48,731 bases of DNA from Bradyrhizobium sp. CCH5-F6 (GCF_001556045.1 NZ_LSIC01000030.1:1-48731); one strand, 5' to 3'. Counted from the first letter of the stretch, positions 1 through 7,471 are shown. Notes: generated from the letters alone by a model not told the origin. A program made the numbers and translations.

Positions 1-102
1 ACCCCGGCCGCCGCCGCCGGGCCCTTGCGCGAAGCTCGGCGTGGTCATGGGTAGAACGAGTGCCAACGCTGCGGCAGCGCTCAAAACTTTCAAACTGTTC
101 AT
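1..102 (-). CDS. Secreted protein, N-terminal fragment (runs off the window)
   Basis: Only the first 34 codons are inside the window; the rest lies to the left. The ATG at 102 is preceded by a strong ribosome site (GGAAAGGAG, about 7 bases upstream). The peptide begins MNSLKVLSAAAALALVLP and continues to an SFAQ sequence, a classic Sec signal peptide with likely cleavage after residue 25, followed by a Gly-rich stretch (GPGGGGRG). The mature protein is therefore probably periplasmic or exported, but nothing identifies its family. It is transcribed away from the NDUFA12 gene, across a 235-bp gap. Confidence 0.75.
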   Translation of the reverse strand, partial: MNSLKVLSAAAALALVLPMTTPSFAQGPGGGGRG

Positions 103-337
103 GGTTTAACTCCTTTCCCGCAAGCAACCCCACGAGGGGGCAGGAGTTCCAAAGGATCACGCCGGTGTGCGAATTGAGGCTGGCGCGCGGACACTGTTAC
201 CGGCATGGACGGATCGCGCCCAGTTTGCGGCCCTGAATGTCTCAGCAGCGCATCGGCGAAGGGTACCGCGGCCCGCGAACTGGACATTTTGCCGCCCGGA
301 TGGCATCAGGACCGGACGAAGCAGGGCCCTTTGCCGC

Positions 338-745
338 ATGAAACAATTCTTCCTGAAGTTCTTCACCTGGTGGAACGGCCAGACGTTCGGCACCCAACTC
401 TGGACCAAGAGGTACGGCGAACTGGTCGGCCAGGACGAGCAGGGCAATCTCTACTACCGCACCCGCGGTGGGGCGATCGATCCGACGCTGGGCTTCGAGC
501 GGCGCTGGGTCGTCTATAATGGCTACGCCGAGGCGAGCCGGATTCCGCCGTCCTGGCACGGCTGGATTCATCACGTCGTCGACGTGCCGCCGACCGAGGC
601 CAACTACCAGCCGCGCGAGTGGGAAAAGCCGCACCAGCCGAATCTCACCGGCACGGCGAAGGCCTATCGGCCCTCCGGCTCGACGCTCGCCAGCGGCAAG
701 CGTCCGAAGGCGACCGGCGACTACCAGCCCTGGACGCCCGGCTAG
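338..745 (+). CDS. NADH:ubiquinone oxidoreductase subunit NDUFA12 family protein
   Basis: A 135-residue homologue of mitochondrial complex I accessory subunit NDUFA12 (B17.2), which in alphaproteobacteria is a supernumerary subunit at the peripheral arm of respiratory NADH dehydrogenase. Recognisable family features are the N-terminal TWWNGQTFGTQLWTKRYGELVG, GNLYYR, the RRWVVYNG block and the PPSWHGWIHHVVDVPP block. The reading frame is open upstream to 167, but the MKQFF start at 338 matches the usual family N-terminus. The C-terminal 35 residues are polar and Pro-rich, as expected of bacterial members. In related genomes this gene lies close to the DUF2155 gene; here several genes intervene. 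The family call is firm; the role in complex I is by homology. Confidence 0.92.
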   Translation: MKQFFLKFFTWWNGQTFGTQLWTKRYGELVGQDEQGNLYYRTRGGAIDPTLGFERRWVVYNGYAEASRIPPSWHGWIHHVVDVPPTEANYQPREWEKPHQPNLTGTAKAYRPSGSTLASGKRPKATGDYQPWTPG

Positions 746-778
746 CCTTTTTTCTGCCTCCAACCGCCATTGTCCGAA

Positions 779-798
779 GCGGATGCACATGCATCCGC
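779..798. promoter_or_regulatory. 20-bp palindrome containing ATGCA-N2-TGCAT
   Basis: GCGGATGCA and TGCATCCGC are perfect 9-bp inverted arms separated by CA. The core ATGCA-N2-TGCAT is the same as the three motifs upstream of the GST gene at 45508-45570, which suggests a binding site for the same regulator. It lies about 35 bp after the NDUFA12 stop and upstream of the possible small RNA. The function is inference. Confidence 0.4.
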
Positions 799-859
799 GC
801 CGCCCCCCTGTGGACAGCGGGAAGAGCGGGGATGCTGCGTGCGTGGACGTTGCACTGAT

Positions 860-1076
860 GCGGGCGATGCGGCTCAATGATCCCATCTTGCGGAGATGGG
901 AGACCATCGCGTTCGGTTCGGGCAACAGTTCGCGACTGTCCCGAGATGCAGCGGCCGCCGAGTAAGGACTCGATCGGGAGATAGGCCCCCGGTCTGGAAG
1001 TTCCGAAATCGCCCGATGTGAATGTGCAGCCGCCGTGAGACAGGAAGGGCCGCTTGGGAAACCGAGCGGCCTTTTT
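860..1076 (+). ncRNA. Possible small RNA or orphan transcript ending in an intrinsic terminator
   Basis: The segment has no plausible reading frame but contains several local hairpins: CCCATCT/AGATGGG at about 883-900, and GGGCAACAGT...ACTGTCCC at about 920-942. It closes with a textbook plus-strand terminator at 1048-1076. Since NDUFA12 ends 300 bp earlier, the terminator may belong to an independent small transcript. I do not recognise a known family (checked by eye against 6S, SRP RNA, tmRNA, RNase P and cobalamin or glycine riboswitch cores). The 5' end is a guess. Confidence 0.3.
1048..1076 (+). terminator. Rho-independent terminator
   Basis: The stem is GGCCGCTTGG (1048-1057) with CCGAGCGGCC (1062-1071), a GAAA tetraloop and one G-T wobble, followed by TTTTT CTTT. 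It is oriented for plus-strand transcription coming from NDUFA12 or from a small RNA in 860-1047. Confidence 0.75.
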
Positions 1077-1114
1077 CTTTGAGGGTTTCAAAGATTCTTT
1101 GAGGGTTTCAAAGA
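1075..1114. repeat. Perfect 20-bp tandem duplication, each unit a hairpin
   Basis: TTCTTTGAGGGTTTCAAAGA occurs twice back to back (1075-1094 and 1095-1114). Each unit contains the inverted repeat CTTTGA-GGGTT-TCAAAG. The first copy overlaps the T-tract of the preceding terminator. Confidence 0.9.
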
Positions 1115-1181
1115 CGCTTCCGTGCCCCGGCTCAGCGATGCAGCGTTGCACGCTGCACCGCGTCCGGGACAGGAGCGGAGT

Positions 1182-1278
1182 CTAAAGCGCAATGCGATTA
1201 GGATGAATCATCATCGCGCTTTAGGTTGTTGTTTAAGCATGATCTTTTCGGAAAACCGCTGCACGGATCATGCTTTAG
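1182..1278. repeat. Dispersed intergenic repeat, copy 1 (97 bp)
   Basis: It starts CTAAAGCGC, contains GGATGAATCATCATCGCG, GGTTGTTGTTTAAGCATGATC and GGAAAACCGCT, and ends ATCATGCTTTAG. It aligns along its length with 31512-31616; this copy lacks roughly 8 bases near its right end. The ends CTAAAGC and GCTTTAG are inverted. Its last bases (1275-1277) form the TAA stop of the minus-strand DJ-1 gene. Similar elements are, from memory, very common between Bradyrhizobium genes. Confidence 0.8.
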
Positions 1279-1961
1279 CTCACCCTTTCAGCCGCGCGCT
1301 TGACCGCTGCCAGGCGTTGCGTCTGGTTCTGCGCGCCGCGTTCCTTCAGCAACGCCAGCACTTCCGCCGGTGCCGTCTCGGGCGAGCCTGAATTGAACGG
1401 CGGGGCCGGATTGTATTCCATCTGGAGCTGGATCGCTTCCGCCGTGGTGCGATCGACCATGATCGACACCAGCGTCAACGCGAAATCGATGCCGGCGGTG
1501 ACGCCGCCGCCGGTGATGCGGTTGCGATCGATGCAGACGCGCGTCTTCGTCGGTGTCGCGCCGAACTGGGCGAGCATGTCCATCGCGCTCCAATGGGTGG
1601 CGGCGCGGTAGCCCTTCAGGAGGCCGGCGGCGCCGAGCGCCAGCGAGCCGGTGCAGACCGAGGTGACGTACCTGGCACCGGCGGCCTGCCGGCGCAGGAA
1701 GTCGAGCACCTCCTCGTCGTTGAGCAGGTCGTTGGTGCCGCTGCCGCCGGGCACGCAGATCACGTCGAGTTGCGGGCAGTCCGCGAAGGTCGTGGTCGGC
1801 GTCAGCGTCAGGACGGAATCGCTCGGCACCGGTTCGATCCGCTTCCAGATCAGATGCAGCTGCGCGCCGGGAACCATGGCGAACACCTGCAGGGGGCCGG
1901 TGAAGTCGAGCTGGGTGACGCGCGGAAACACCAGGATTCCGATCTGGAGCGGTGACGACAT
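1275..1961 (-). CDS. DJ-1/PfpI family protein, isonitrile hydratase-like
   Basis: A 228-residue single-domain DJ-1/PfpI protein. The family fold is visible as IGILVFPRVTQLDFTGPLQVF at the N-terminus, the VICVPGGSG turn and the nucleophile elbow SVCTGSLALGAAGLL with Cys103. The following ATHW and GGGVTAGIDFAL blocks are those seen in bacterial isonitrile hydratases, which convert R-NC to N-formamides; the Asp19, Cys103 and Thr104 arrangement agrees. The substrate cannot be read from sequence. The start at 1961 gives the expected N-terminus right at the first beta strand. It is divergent from a GlxA-type regulator across 112 bp with repeated operator-like motifs, so the regulator probably controls it. 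The stop codon is supplied by the end of a dispersed repeat, so the C-terminus may have been altered by insertion. Confidence 0.85.
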   Translation of the reverse strand: MSSPLQIGILVFPRVTQLDFTGPLQVFAMVPGAQLHLIWKRIEPVPSDSVLTLTPTTTFADCPQLDVICVPGGSGTNDLLNDEEVLDFLRRQAAGARYVTSVCTGSLALGAAGLLKGYRAATHWSAMDMLAQFGATPTKTRVCIDRNRITGGGVTAGIDFALTLVSIMVDRTTAEAIQLQMEYNPAPPFNSGSPETAPAEVLALLKERGAQNQTQRLAAVKRAAERVS

Positions 1962-1997
1962 CGGGAGATCTCCAATTGCGAGCTTGACGCCGGCAGG

Positions 1998-2067
1998 ATG
2001 GCATGGTGCCCTCCTGTCCGAAATGGCATAATTCCCTCACTTTCGGACATAACCTCTCTTTCGGACA
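1998..2067. promoter_or_regulatory. Cluster of operator-like repeats between DJ-1 gene and GlxA-type regulator
   Basis: The 9-mer TTTCGGACA occurs at 2041-2049 and 2059-2067 (direct, 18 bp apart) and inverted as TGTCCGAAA at 2015-2023. A second direct repeat, ATGGCAT-N4-CCCTC, starts at 1998 and 2023 with a 25-bp period. All lie in the 112-bp divergent gap, so this is the likely binding region of the adjacent regulator. The last copy ends 6 bases before the regulator start codon, which would suit autoregulation. Function is inferred from placement and repetition. Confidence 0.55.
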
Positions 2068-2073
2068 CAGCCC

Positions 2074-3027
2074 ATGATCGGCATCCTGATCTTCCCTGAT
2101 TTCCAGCTGCTCGATGCGGCAGGCCCGATCTCGGCGTTCGAGGTCGCGGCGCGCTGCACCGGCAAGGCGCCCGGCATTCGCGTGCTGGCGGCGAAGCCGG
2201 GACTGGTGCGGAGTTCGTCGGGCGTCGAGATGATGGCGCGCGATCTCAAGGCGGCGAACGCGATCACGACGCTGGTCGTGGCCGGCGGCATCGGCGTTGC
2301 CGACGCCGCGCGCTGCGAGGTCACGCGCGCTTTCGTGCAGCGCCTGGCGCGGCGCGGCGTGCGCGTCGCCAGCGTCTGCTCTGGCGCCTATGTGCTGGCC
2401 GAGGCGGGCCTGCTCGATGGCCGCCGCGCCACCACCCATTGGGGCCGTACCCGCGATTTCGTCGCGCGCTATCCGAAGGTGAAGTTCGAGCCTGATCACA
2501 TTTTCACCCGCGACGGCAATGTGTGGACGTCGGCGGGCATCACGGCCGGCATCGATCTCGCGCTGGCGATGGTCACCGAGGATCATGGCGAGGAGATCGC
2601 GCAAGAGACCGCGCGCCAGCTCGTGCTCTATCACCGCCGCAGCGGCGGGCAGTCGCAGTTCTCATCGCTGCTGGAGTTGAAGGCGCCGAACGGACGCTTC
2701 GGCACGCTGTTGTCCTGGGCGCGCGAAAACCTCGATGCGCCGTTGACGGTGGAGGACCTCGCCGATCGTGCCGGCATGAGCGCGCGGCACTTTGCCCGCG
2801 CCTTTGCGGCCGAGACCGGCACCACGCCATCCAAGGCCATCGAGCGGTTGCGGCTCGAAGTCGCGCGCGAACGCGTGCAGTCCTCGCGCGAGGCGATCGA
2901 GCTCGTGGCGGAAACGACCGGCTTCCGCGACCCCGAGCGAATGCGGCGCGCCTTCATCCGTGCCTTCGGTCAGCCGCCGCAGGCGCTGCGGCGGGCGGCG
3001 CGGGCAGGGTATGGTGTGTGCTCTTGA
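2074..3027 (+). CDS. GlxA family transcriptional regulator (DJ-1 domain + AraC HTH)
   Basis: 317 residues in two domains. Residues 1-180 are a DJ-1/PfpI-like sensor (MIGILIFPDFQLLDAAGPISAF, SVCSGAYVLAEAGLL, TTHWGRT, TSAGITAGIDLALAMV). Residues about 215-312 are an AraC/XylS DNA-binding domain with both helix-turn-helix units (VEDLADRAGMSARHFARAFAAETGTTPSKAIERLRLEVAR and the second-helix block ELVAETTGFRDPERMRRAF). The sensor keeps the nucleophile-elbow Cys, but GlxA-type proteins are usually not enzymes. It is divergent from a DJ-1 enzyme, which is its probable target. The start at 2074 begins directly at the first strand of the fold. Confidence 0.9.
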   Translation: MIGILIFPDFQLLDAAGPISAFEVAARCTGKAPGIRVLAAKPGLVRSSSGVEMMARDLKAANAITTLVVAGGIGVADAARCEVTRAFVQRLARRGVRVASVCSGAYVLAEAGLLDGRRATTHWGRTRDFVARYPKVKFEPDHIFTRDGNVWTSAGITAGIDLALAMVTEDHGEEIAQETARQLVLYHRRSGGQSQFSSLLELKAPNGRFGTLLSWARENLDAPLTVEDLADRAGMSARHFARAFAAETGTTPSKAIERLRLEVARERVQSSREAIELVAETTGFRDPERMRRAFIRAFGQPPQALRRAARAGYGVCS

Positions 3028-3084
3028 GCGCGGAGCGCGTCGCGGAATGGCTAAGTCCGCGTGCAAAGCCGAGATCGATGATGC

Positions 3085-3339
3085 CTAGCGATCCGGCTTT
3101 TCGCGCACGATGACGCCGGTCTTGGGGTCGGCATGGAATTCCATCTTCTGTCCGTTCTTGACGCCTTCGCCCTCCCACTGGCCGTCGTCGGCTTCAAGCT
3201 TGGTCACCTGCGAATAGCCTGATTCCATGACCTTGGCCTTCACTTGCTCCATCGGCATCCAGTCAGGTCCGGGTTGATCCGCTCTTGCTGCCGAGGCCAT
3301 GGCGAGCGAGCCGAGAACCAGAATTGTGGCAAACTTCAT
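3085..3339 (-). CDS. PepSY domain-containing secreted protein
   Basis: An 84-residue protein with a Sec signal peptide (MKFATILVLGSLAMASAARA, cleavage likely after residue 20) and a single PepSY-type module: WMPMEQVKAKVMESGYSQVTKLEADDGQWEGEGVKNGQKMEFHADPKTGVIV. PepSY modules of this size are small periplasmic proteins; some inhibit peptidases, but no function is certain here. The frame stays open upstream to 3498, yet the ATG at 3339 has a good ribosome site (AAGGAGG, about 7 bases upstream) and makes the signal peptide start cleanly, so I chose it. It is convergent with the GlxA gene. Confidence 0.85.
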   Translation of the reverse strand: MKFATILVLGSLAMASAARADQPGPDWMPMEQVKAKVMESGYSQVTKLEADDGQWEGEGVKNGQKMEFHADPKTGVIVREKPDR

Positions 3340-3460
3340 CGCGAACCTCCTTGCGGTGAGAGGTTTCAACGGGATCGCCGAATTGATGTTCCTCGACTGC
3401 GTCGGTGCAAATGAGGGAACAGCCGGGCTCGGGGCGATATTCCCGAATTGATGAGGATGC

Positions 3461-4468
3461 CTATGTGGCGCCGCTTGCCGGCACGCGGACGGATGCATCT
3501 GCGCGCGCGGTCAGGCGCCGTGCGATCGGCATCAGCATGTAGGGCGCGAGATGAATCGGAAACTGCGTCATCGCGAAATAGAGCCAGGTGGCGGGCGGCA
3601 ACGCGCCGGCCGTCGCCGCCAGCATCAGGCCGAGATTGCGCTGTGACACCATCAGCCCGAGCGCCAGTGCGCGCTCGGTGCCGATGCGGCGGAACAGGAG
3701 CGTGGTGACGGCGAGCAGGGTGAAATAGATCGCGAAGGACAGGGCCGCGAGGCTGATGGTGAATAGCGGCTGTGCGAGGAGGTCGCTCACGACATCACCC
3801 ATGATCGCGGCCGCGAAGATGAAGAGGATGATGATGTTGAGACCGTCGATCGGCGTCTTGTGACGCTGGATCGCCTCCGCGCCGAACATCCATCGGATGG
3901 CCGTTGCGGCCAGCAGCGAGGCTGCGAGGATGCCGAGCAGTTTCAGGCCCAGCGTCAGCGGCGTGATGCTCAGCGTGTCGCCGAGGAAGAGGCCCGCGAA
4001 GATCGAGGCCGTGAACGGTACCAGCGCGGTCGATGTCACCAGCGTGATCAGCACGAGAGTGGCATCGAGACCCATCAGCGCGGCGAGGGCGGGGGAGGCC
4101 ATCATCGGTGAGGCCATGCTCTGGAGCATCAGTGCGAGCGAAAGCGCAGGCGCGCGAGCCGTGAGCCCGGTTGCGTGCGCGATCACTCCGACGATCAGCG
4201 GCACGCCGATCGTGGTCCAGACCGTCGCCGTTGCAACCAGCGCCGGTCGGCGCAGATGGCTGTAGAGGGCGGCCAGATCGACCCGCATGAAGGAGATGCA
4301 CAGCAGGCAGAGGATTGCCTCGGTGAGATAGGGACGCAGCAATGCGCCGAGCGGTGGCACCGCAGCCGCGATGAACACGACAGCGGCCACCGCGCGGGTG
4401 CCCTGGCTGCCAAGCCAGTTCAGGACGCGCAGCGGGAGGGCGACGATGGTTTGGACACGGGAAGCCAT
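3461..4468 (-). CDS. Bile acid:sodium symporter (BASS) family-like transporter
   Basis: 335 residues with about ten hydrophobic segments, the number expected for the BASS/SBF fold of sodium-coupled carriers. Family-like features are the pseudo-symmetric halves, the MLQSMASPMMASPALAALMGLDATLVLITLVTSTALVPF block in the first half and ALGLMVSQRNLGLMLAATAG in the second (the region of the crossover helices). The substrate is unknown: members carry bile acids, pyruvate, pantoate or other organic acids. It ends about 120 bp upstream of the PepSY start and follows the hydrolase gene on the same strand by 13 bp, so the two may be co-transcribed. Confidence 0.75.
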   Translation of the reverse strand: MASRVQTIVALPLRVLNWLGSQGTRAVAAVVFIAAAVPPLGALLRPYLTEAILCLLCISFMRVDLAALYSHLRRPALVATATVWTTIGVPLIVGVIAHATGLTARAPALSLALMLQSMASPMMASPALAALMGLDATLVLITLVTSTALVPFTASIFAGLFLGDTLSITPLTLGLKLLGILAASLLAATAIRWMFGAEAIQRHKTPIDGLNIIILFIFAAAIMGDVVSDLLAQPLFTISLAALSFAIYFTLLAVTTLLFRRIGTERALALGLMVSQRNLGLMLAATAGALPPATWLYFAMTQFPIHLAPYMLMPIARRLTARADASVRVPASGAT

Positions 4469-4481
4469 GCGGTGCTGCGGC

Positions 4482-5429
4482 TCAGCCCAGTCCCTTCAGC
4501 CACGCGCCGATCTCGCCGATAGCGACGTTGGCCTGTGGCAACAGCTTGCCCATCGTGAAGAAGCCGTGGAATTGGCCGGGATAGTGCTTGGTCGTGACAG
4601 GCACTCCTGCCTGCTTCAGGCGCGCGGCATATTCATCGCCTTCGTCGCGCAAGGGATCGGCGCCGGCAGTCAGCACGTAGGCCGGCGGGAGTCCGATGAG
4701 GCTCGCCGCGCGCGCAGGCGAGGCGCGCCAGTCGTGGATGTCGGCGGCGCCGTTGAGATAGTGATCGCGGAACCAGCGGATCACCGAATGCGTCAGCAGC
4801 ACGCTGGTCTCGGGCTCGCTGTGGGAGCCGTGGGTCATGGCGAAATCGGTCGCCGGATAGACCAACACCTGGCCCGCGATGGCGGGGCCGCCAGCGTCAC
4901 GGGCGGCGAGCGCCACGACCGCGGTGAGATTGCCGCCGGCGCTGTCTCCGCCGATCGCAAGGCGCGCGGCGTCGATGCCGAGCTCGCGCGCGTTCGCGGC
5001 GACCCATTGGGTTGCGGCGATGGCGTCCTCGGCGGCGGCGGGAAACTTGTGCTCGGGGGCGAGGCGGTAGTCGACCGAGACCACGATCAACGCGCCTGCA
5101 ACGGCAAGCTGGCGGCAGACGACGTCGTGGGAGTCGAGATCGCCGATGACCCAGCCGCCGCCGTGGAAGAACACCAGTGCCGGCGACAGGCCGTCGCGCC
5201 GGCGCAGTTCGTTCGGAACATAGATGCGGGCTGGAATCGTGCCGTGCGGCGCCGGGATGGCCAGCGGCGCGATGCGGGCGAGCTCCGGCGGTTCGGGGTT
5301 GGTGGCAAAGCGCGCCTGCGCGTAATAGGCGCGTGCCTCGTCCGCCGTCAGCGTCTCGTAGGCGGGGCGGCCGGCTTCCTGGAAGGCCTTGTAGACGGCG
5401 GCGGCATCGGGATCGAGCACAACGGGCAT
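4482..5429 (-). CDS. Alpha/beta hydrolase, hormone-sensitive-lipase-like esterase
   Basis: A 315-residue serine hydrolase of the HSL (bacterial family IV) esterase group. The oxyanion motif HGGGW, the nucleophile elbow GDSAGG, the acid region AGADPLRDE and the catalytic His in PGQFHGF are all present and in order, so it should be active on short acyl esters. The frame is open far upstream; candidate starts are 5429 (MPVVLDPDAAAVYKAF) and 5465 (twelve residues longer). Neither has a convincing ribosome site, and I prefer 5429 because the recognisable N-terminal cap helix begins there. It precedes the BASS-type transporter gene by 13 bp, which suggests uptake and hydrolysis of an ester or conjugate, but that is inference. 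It is divergent from the DUF2155 gene. Confidence 0.88.
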   Translation of the reverse strand: MPVVLDPDAAAVYKAFQEAGRPAYETLTADEARAYYAQARFATNPEPPELARIAPLAIPAPHGTIPARIYVPNELRRRDGLSPALVFFHGGGWVIGDLDSHDVVCRQLAVAGALIVVSVDYRLAPEHKFPAAAEDAIAATQWVAANARELGIDAARLAIGGDSAGGNLTAVVALAARDAGGPAIAGQVLVYPATDFAMTHGSHSEPETSVLLTHSVIRWFRDHYLNGAADIHDWRASPARAASLIGLPPAYVLTAGADPLRDEGDEYAARLKQAGVPVTTKHYPGQFHGFFTMGKLLPQANVAIGEIGAWLKGLG

Positions 5430-5672
5430 GAATGTGGGACCTTGGGGGTTTCCAGTTGGTGTCATTTTTGGGGAGGCGACGGCCGACTTCGCCCAGGGGA
5501 GGGGCTTTTGACTATCCCATCCAGGCGCCCGTCTGGCCAGACCGCGCGGGGAAGGGCAGGGATGCCGCCCTTCCCCCGCCGTATTCGGCGTGTTAACCGG
5601 ATGGCCTGCGAGCGGCGGTATCCCCTGTAGAATGTCCAACGAGCCCGATTCGCTGTTGAAGCCGCGCGAGAT

Positions 5673-6674
5673 ATGTTTCGAACAATTACCCTGACAGGTC
5701 TTGCGGCGCTTTTGGCCGCCACCGGACTGACGGTTGCGACGCCGGCTCAGGCGCAGATCGGCACGATCTTTTCGGATCCGCCGCCGCTTCGGCCGCCCGG
5801 CAGCATTCCGCGCGGTCAGCCGCAGCCGCAGCAGATTCCCGACGACGACGAAGAGGTGCCGGAGCTGCCGCCGCAGGGCCGCGTGCTGCCGTCGCGTCCG
5901 ATGCTGCCGCCTCCCGGCCGGCAGGGTAACGTGATGCCGGGTCCGGTCGAGACCCAGCCCCTGGCGCCGCCGCCGGGTTCGAGCGTCGCACCGCCGAACC
6001 AGCCGCCGTCCGCCGCGATCGCTCCGCCCGGACCGCAAGGCGCCCCGGGTGCGCCCGGTCAGCGTCAGCCCCAGCAGAAGGGCGCGCCGGGCGCGGTTCC
6101 GCAGACGCCGGCGAGCCTGCAGCCGGGCGACGAGGTCGTGACCGAGCCGCCGGCCCAGAAGATCGTGAACAAGAAGGCCACTTTCTCGGGCCTCGACAAG
6201 ATCACCGGGCGCATCATCAATTTCGACGAGGAGATCGGCGAGACCGTCCAGTTCGGCGCGCTCCGCGTCAAGACGGACGCCTGCTACACGCGCCCGGCGA
6301 CGGAGGCGGCCAACACCGATGCCTTCGTCGAGGTCGACGAGATCACCTTGCAGGGCGAGGTGAAGCGCATCTTCTCGGGCTGGATGTACGCAGCAAGCCC
6401 CGGCCTGCACGGCGTCGAGCACCCGATCTACGACATCTGGCTCACCGACTGCAAAGAGCCGCAGCAGACGATAGCGACCGCGGCGCCCGATCCTTCAACC
6501 AAGCCCGCACCGCCGCCGCCCGCGCAGAAGAAGGCCGCGCCCAAGCAGGCCGTGCAGCAGCGTCCGCCGCAACCTCTGCCGCCGATCCAGCAGCAGCAAC
6601 CGGCACCGCCGCCGCCTCCGCCGCCGGAGCAGCGGCCAGGTCTGTTCGGTATCCCCGGGTTCGGCGGCCGGTAA
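5673..6674 (+). CDS. DUF2155 domain-containing secreted protein
   Basis: 333 residues. Residues 1-27 form a Sec signal peptide ending AQA. About 30-150 is a Pro/Gln/Gly-rich low-complexity segment. About 160-270 is the DUF2155 domain (QKIVNKKATFSGLDKITGRI, FGALRVKTDACYTRPATEAANTDAFVEVDE, RIFSGWMYAASPGLHGVEHPIYDIWLTDC), with two Cys that could form a disulfide. The tail is again Pro/Gln-rich. DUF2155 proteins are alphaproteobacterial, presumably periplasmic, and of unknown function; they recur near NDUFA12 and aat, as here. The start at 5673 is the natural beginning of the signal peptide. Confidence 0.9.
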   Translation: MFRTITLTGLAALLAATGLTVATPAQAQIGTIFSDPPPLRPPGSIPRGQPQPQQIPDDDEEVPELPPQGRVLPSRPMLPPPGRQGNVMPGPVETQPLAPPPGSSVAPPNQPPSAAIAPPGPQGAPGAPGQRQPQQKGAPGAVPQTPASLQPGDEVVTEPPAQKIVNKKATFSGLDKITGRIINFDEEIGETVQFGALRVKTDACYTRPATEAANTDAFVEVDEITLQGEVKRIFSGWMYAASPGLHGVEHPIYDIWLTDCKEPQQTIATAAPDPSTKPAPPPPAQKKAAPKQAVQQRPPQPLPPIQQQQPAPPPPPPPEQRPGLFGIPGFGGR

Positions 6675-6719
6675 AGCGCGAATAGTCTCAGGTTAAGACG
6701 ATTGCCGCGAGCTCGTTCA

Positions 6720-6745
6720 CCTCTCCCGCTTGCTTGCGGGAGAGG
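6720..6745. terminator. Inverted repeat between convergent DUF2155 and aat genes
   Basis: CCTCTCCCGC (6720-6729) and GCGGGAGAGG (6736-6745) form a perfect 10-bp stem with a TTGCTT loop. There is no strong T-tract on either side. It could serve as a bidirectional terminator or be a REP-like repeat of the kind often found between genes in this group. Confidence 0.5.
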
Positions 6746-6790
6746 GAGCCGACCGCCGCAATCAAGCATCATCTCATCCCGCGTCAGATA

Positions 6791-7471
6791 TCATTGCCGT
6801 GAGGCGATGATCTCGAGCGCGCGTGCGCCCGGGATGGCTTCGCCGGCCGAGAGCCTCAGGAAATCGCCGGGGTCACCTGCAAGCGCCTTGTCGAGCAGTG
6901 CCGTGTAGCGTCGCCGCGAAATCTCGATCGCGCCAAAGCTCTTCAGATGATCGGTGACATATTGGGTGTCGAGCAGCTCGAAGCCGCCATGAATGAGCCG
7001 CGCGACCAGATGCACCAGCGCGACCTTCGAGGCATCGCGCGCGGTGTGGAACATGCTCTCGCCGAAAAAGGCACGTCCGAGGCTGACGCCGTAGAGCCCG
7101 CCGACGAGGTCGTCACCCTGCCAGGCTTCGACGCTGTGGCAATGGCCGAGCTCGAAGAGGCCGCCATAGAGGTCGCGGATGCGCTTGTTGATCCAGGTGT
7201 CCTCGCGTCCGGCCTGCGGCGCGGCGCAGCCCGCGATCGTCGCCTTGAACGCGGTGTTGACGGTGACGCGAAACTGATCCGAACGCACGGTGCGCGCGAG
7301 TCGCGAAGCGACGCGAAACCCGTCGAGCGGGATGACGCCGCGCAGCTCCGGCTCGACCCAGAACAAGGTCGGATCGTCGGCGCTTTCCGCCATCGGGAAG
7401 ATGCCGCAGGCATAGGCGCGCAGCAGCACGGCCGGCGTGATTTCAGACGGGGCGGAGTCGCGCGAAGTCAT
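6791..7471 (-). CDS. aat: Leucyl/phenylalanyl-tRNA--protein transferase
   Basis: 226 residues from the ATG at 7471 (an upstream ATG at 7483 would add four). It transfers Leu or Phe from aminoacyl-tRNA to proteins with N-terminal Arg or Lys, making them N-degrons for ClpAPS. Family signatures are [30 protein letters not shown], the [30 protein letters not shown] core and the C-terminal [22 protein letters not shown]. All the usual blocks are present at normal length. It is convergent with the DUF2155 gene and lies downstream of the two-component cassette on the same strand, 57 bp after its last gene. Confidence in the function is very high; the start is uncertain by 12 bases. Confidence 0.96.
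   Translation of the reverse strand: MTSRDSAPSEITPAVLLRAYACGIFPMAESADDPTLFWVEPELRGVIPLDGFRVASRLARTVRSDQFRVTVNTAFKATIAGCAAPQAGREDTWINKRIRDLYGGLFELGHCHSVEAWQGDDLVGGLYGVSLGRAFFGESMFHTARDASKVALVHLVARLIHGGFELLDTQYVTDHLKSFGAIEISRRRYTALLDKALAGDPGDFLRLSAGEAIPGARALEIIASRQ

Larger units (their letters stand above)
746..1274. other. Non-coding stretch with palindrome, possible small RNA, terminator and two kinds of repeat
   Basis: No convincing gene lies in this 529-bp gap. It holds, in order, a 20-bp palindrome (779-798), a structured-looking segment (about 860-1047) that ends in an intrinsic terminator (1048-1076), a perfect 20-bp tandem duplication (1075-1114) and a dispersed intergenic repeat (1182-1278). 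The overlapping frames here are shadows without ribosome sites. The dispersed repeat runs into the stop codon of the DJ-1 gene on the other strand. Confidence 0.6.

Noticed and set aside
860..1076. Identification of the possible small RNA as 6S RNA
   Set aside because: Partial complementarity exists (for example GGGCGAT with ATCGCCC) but not in the nested order needed for the long 6S rod, and no conserved central bubble is clear.
4482..6422. A 646-codon frame extending the HSL-type esterase through the DUF2155 region
   Set aside because: The extension is antisense to DUF2155 and lacks any domain.
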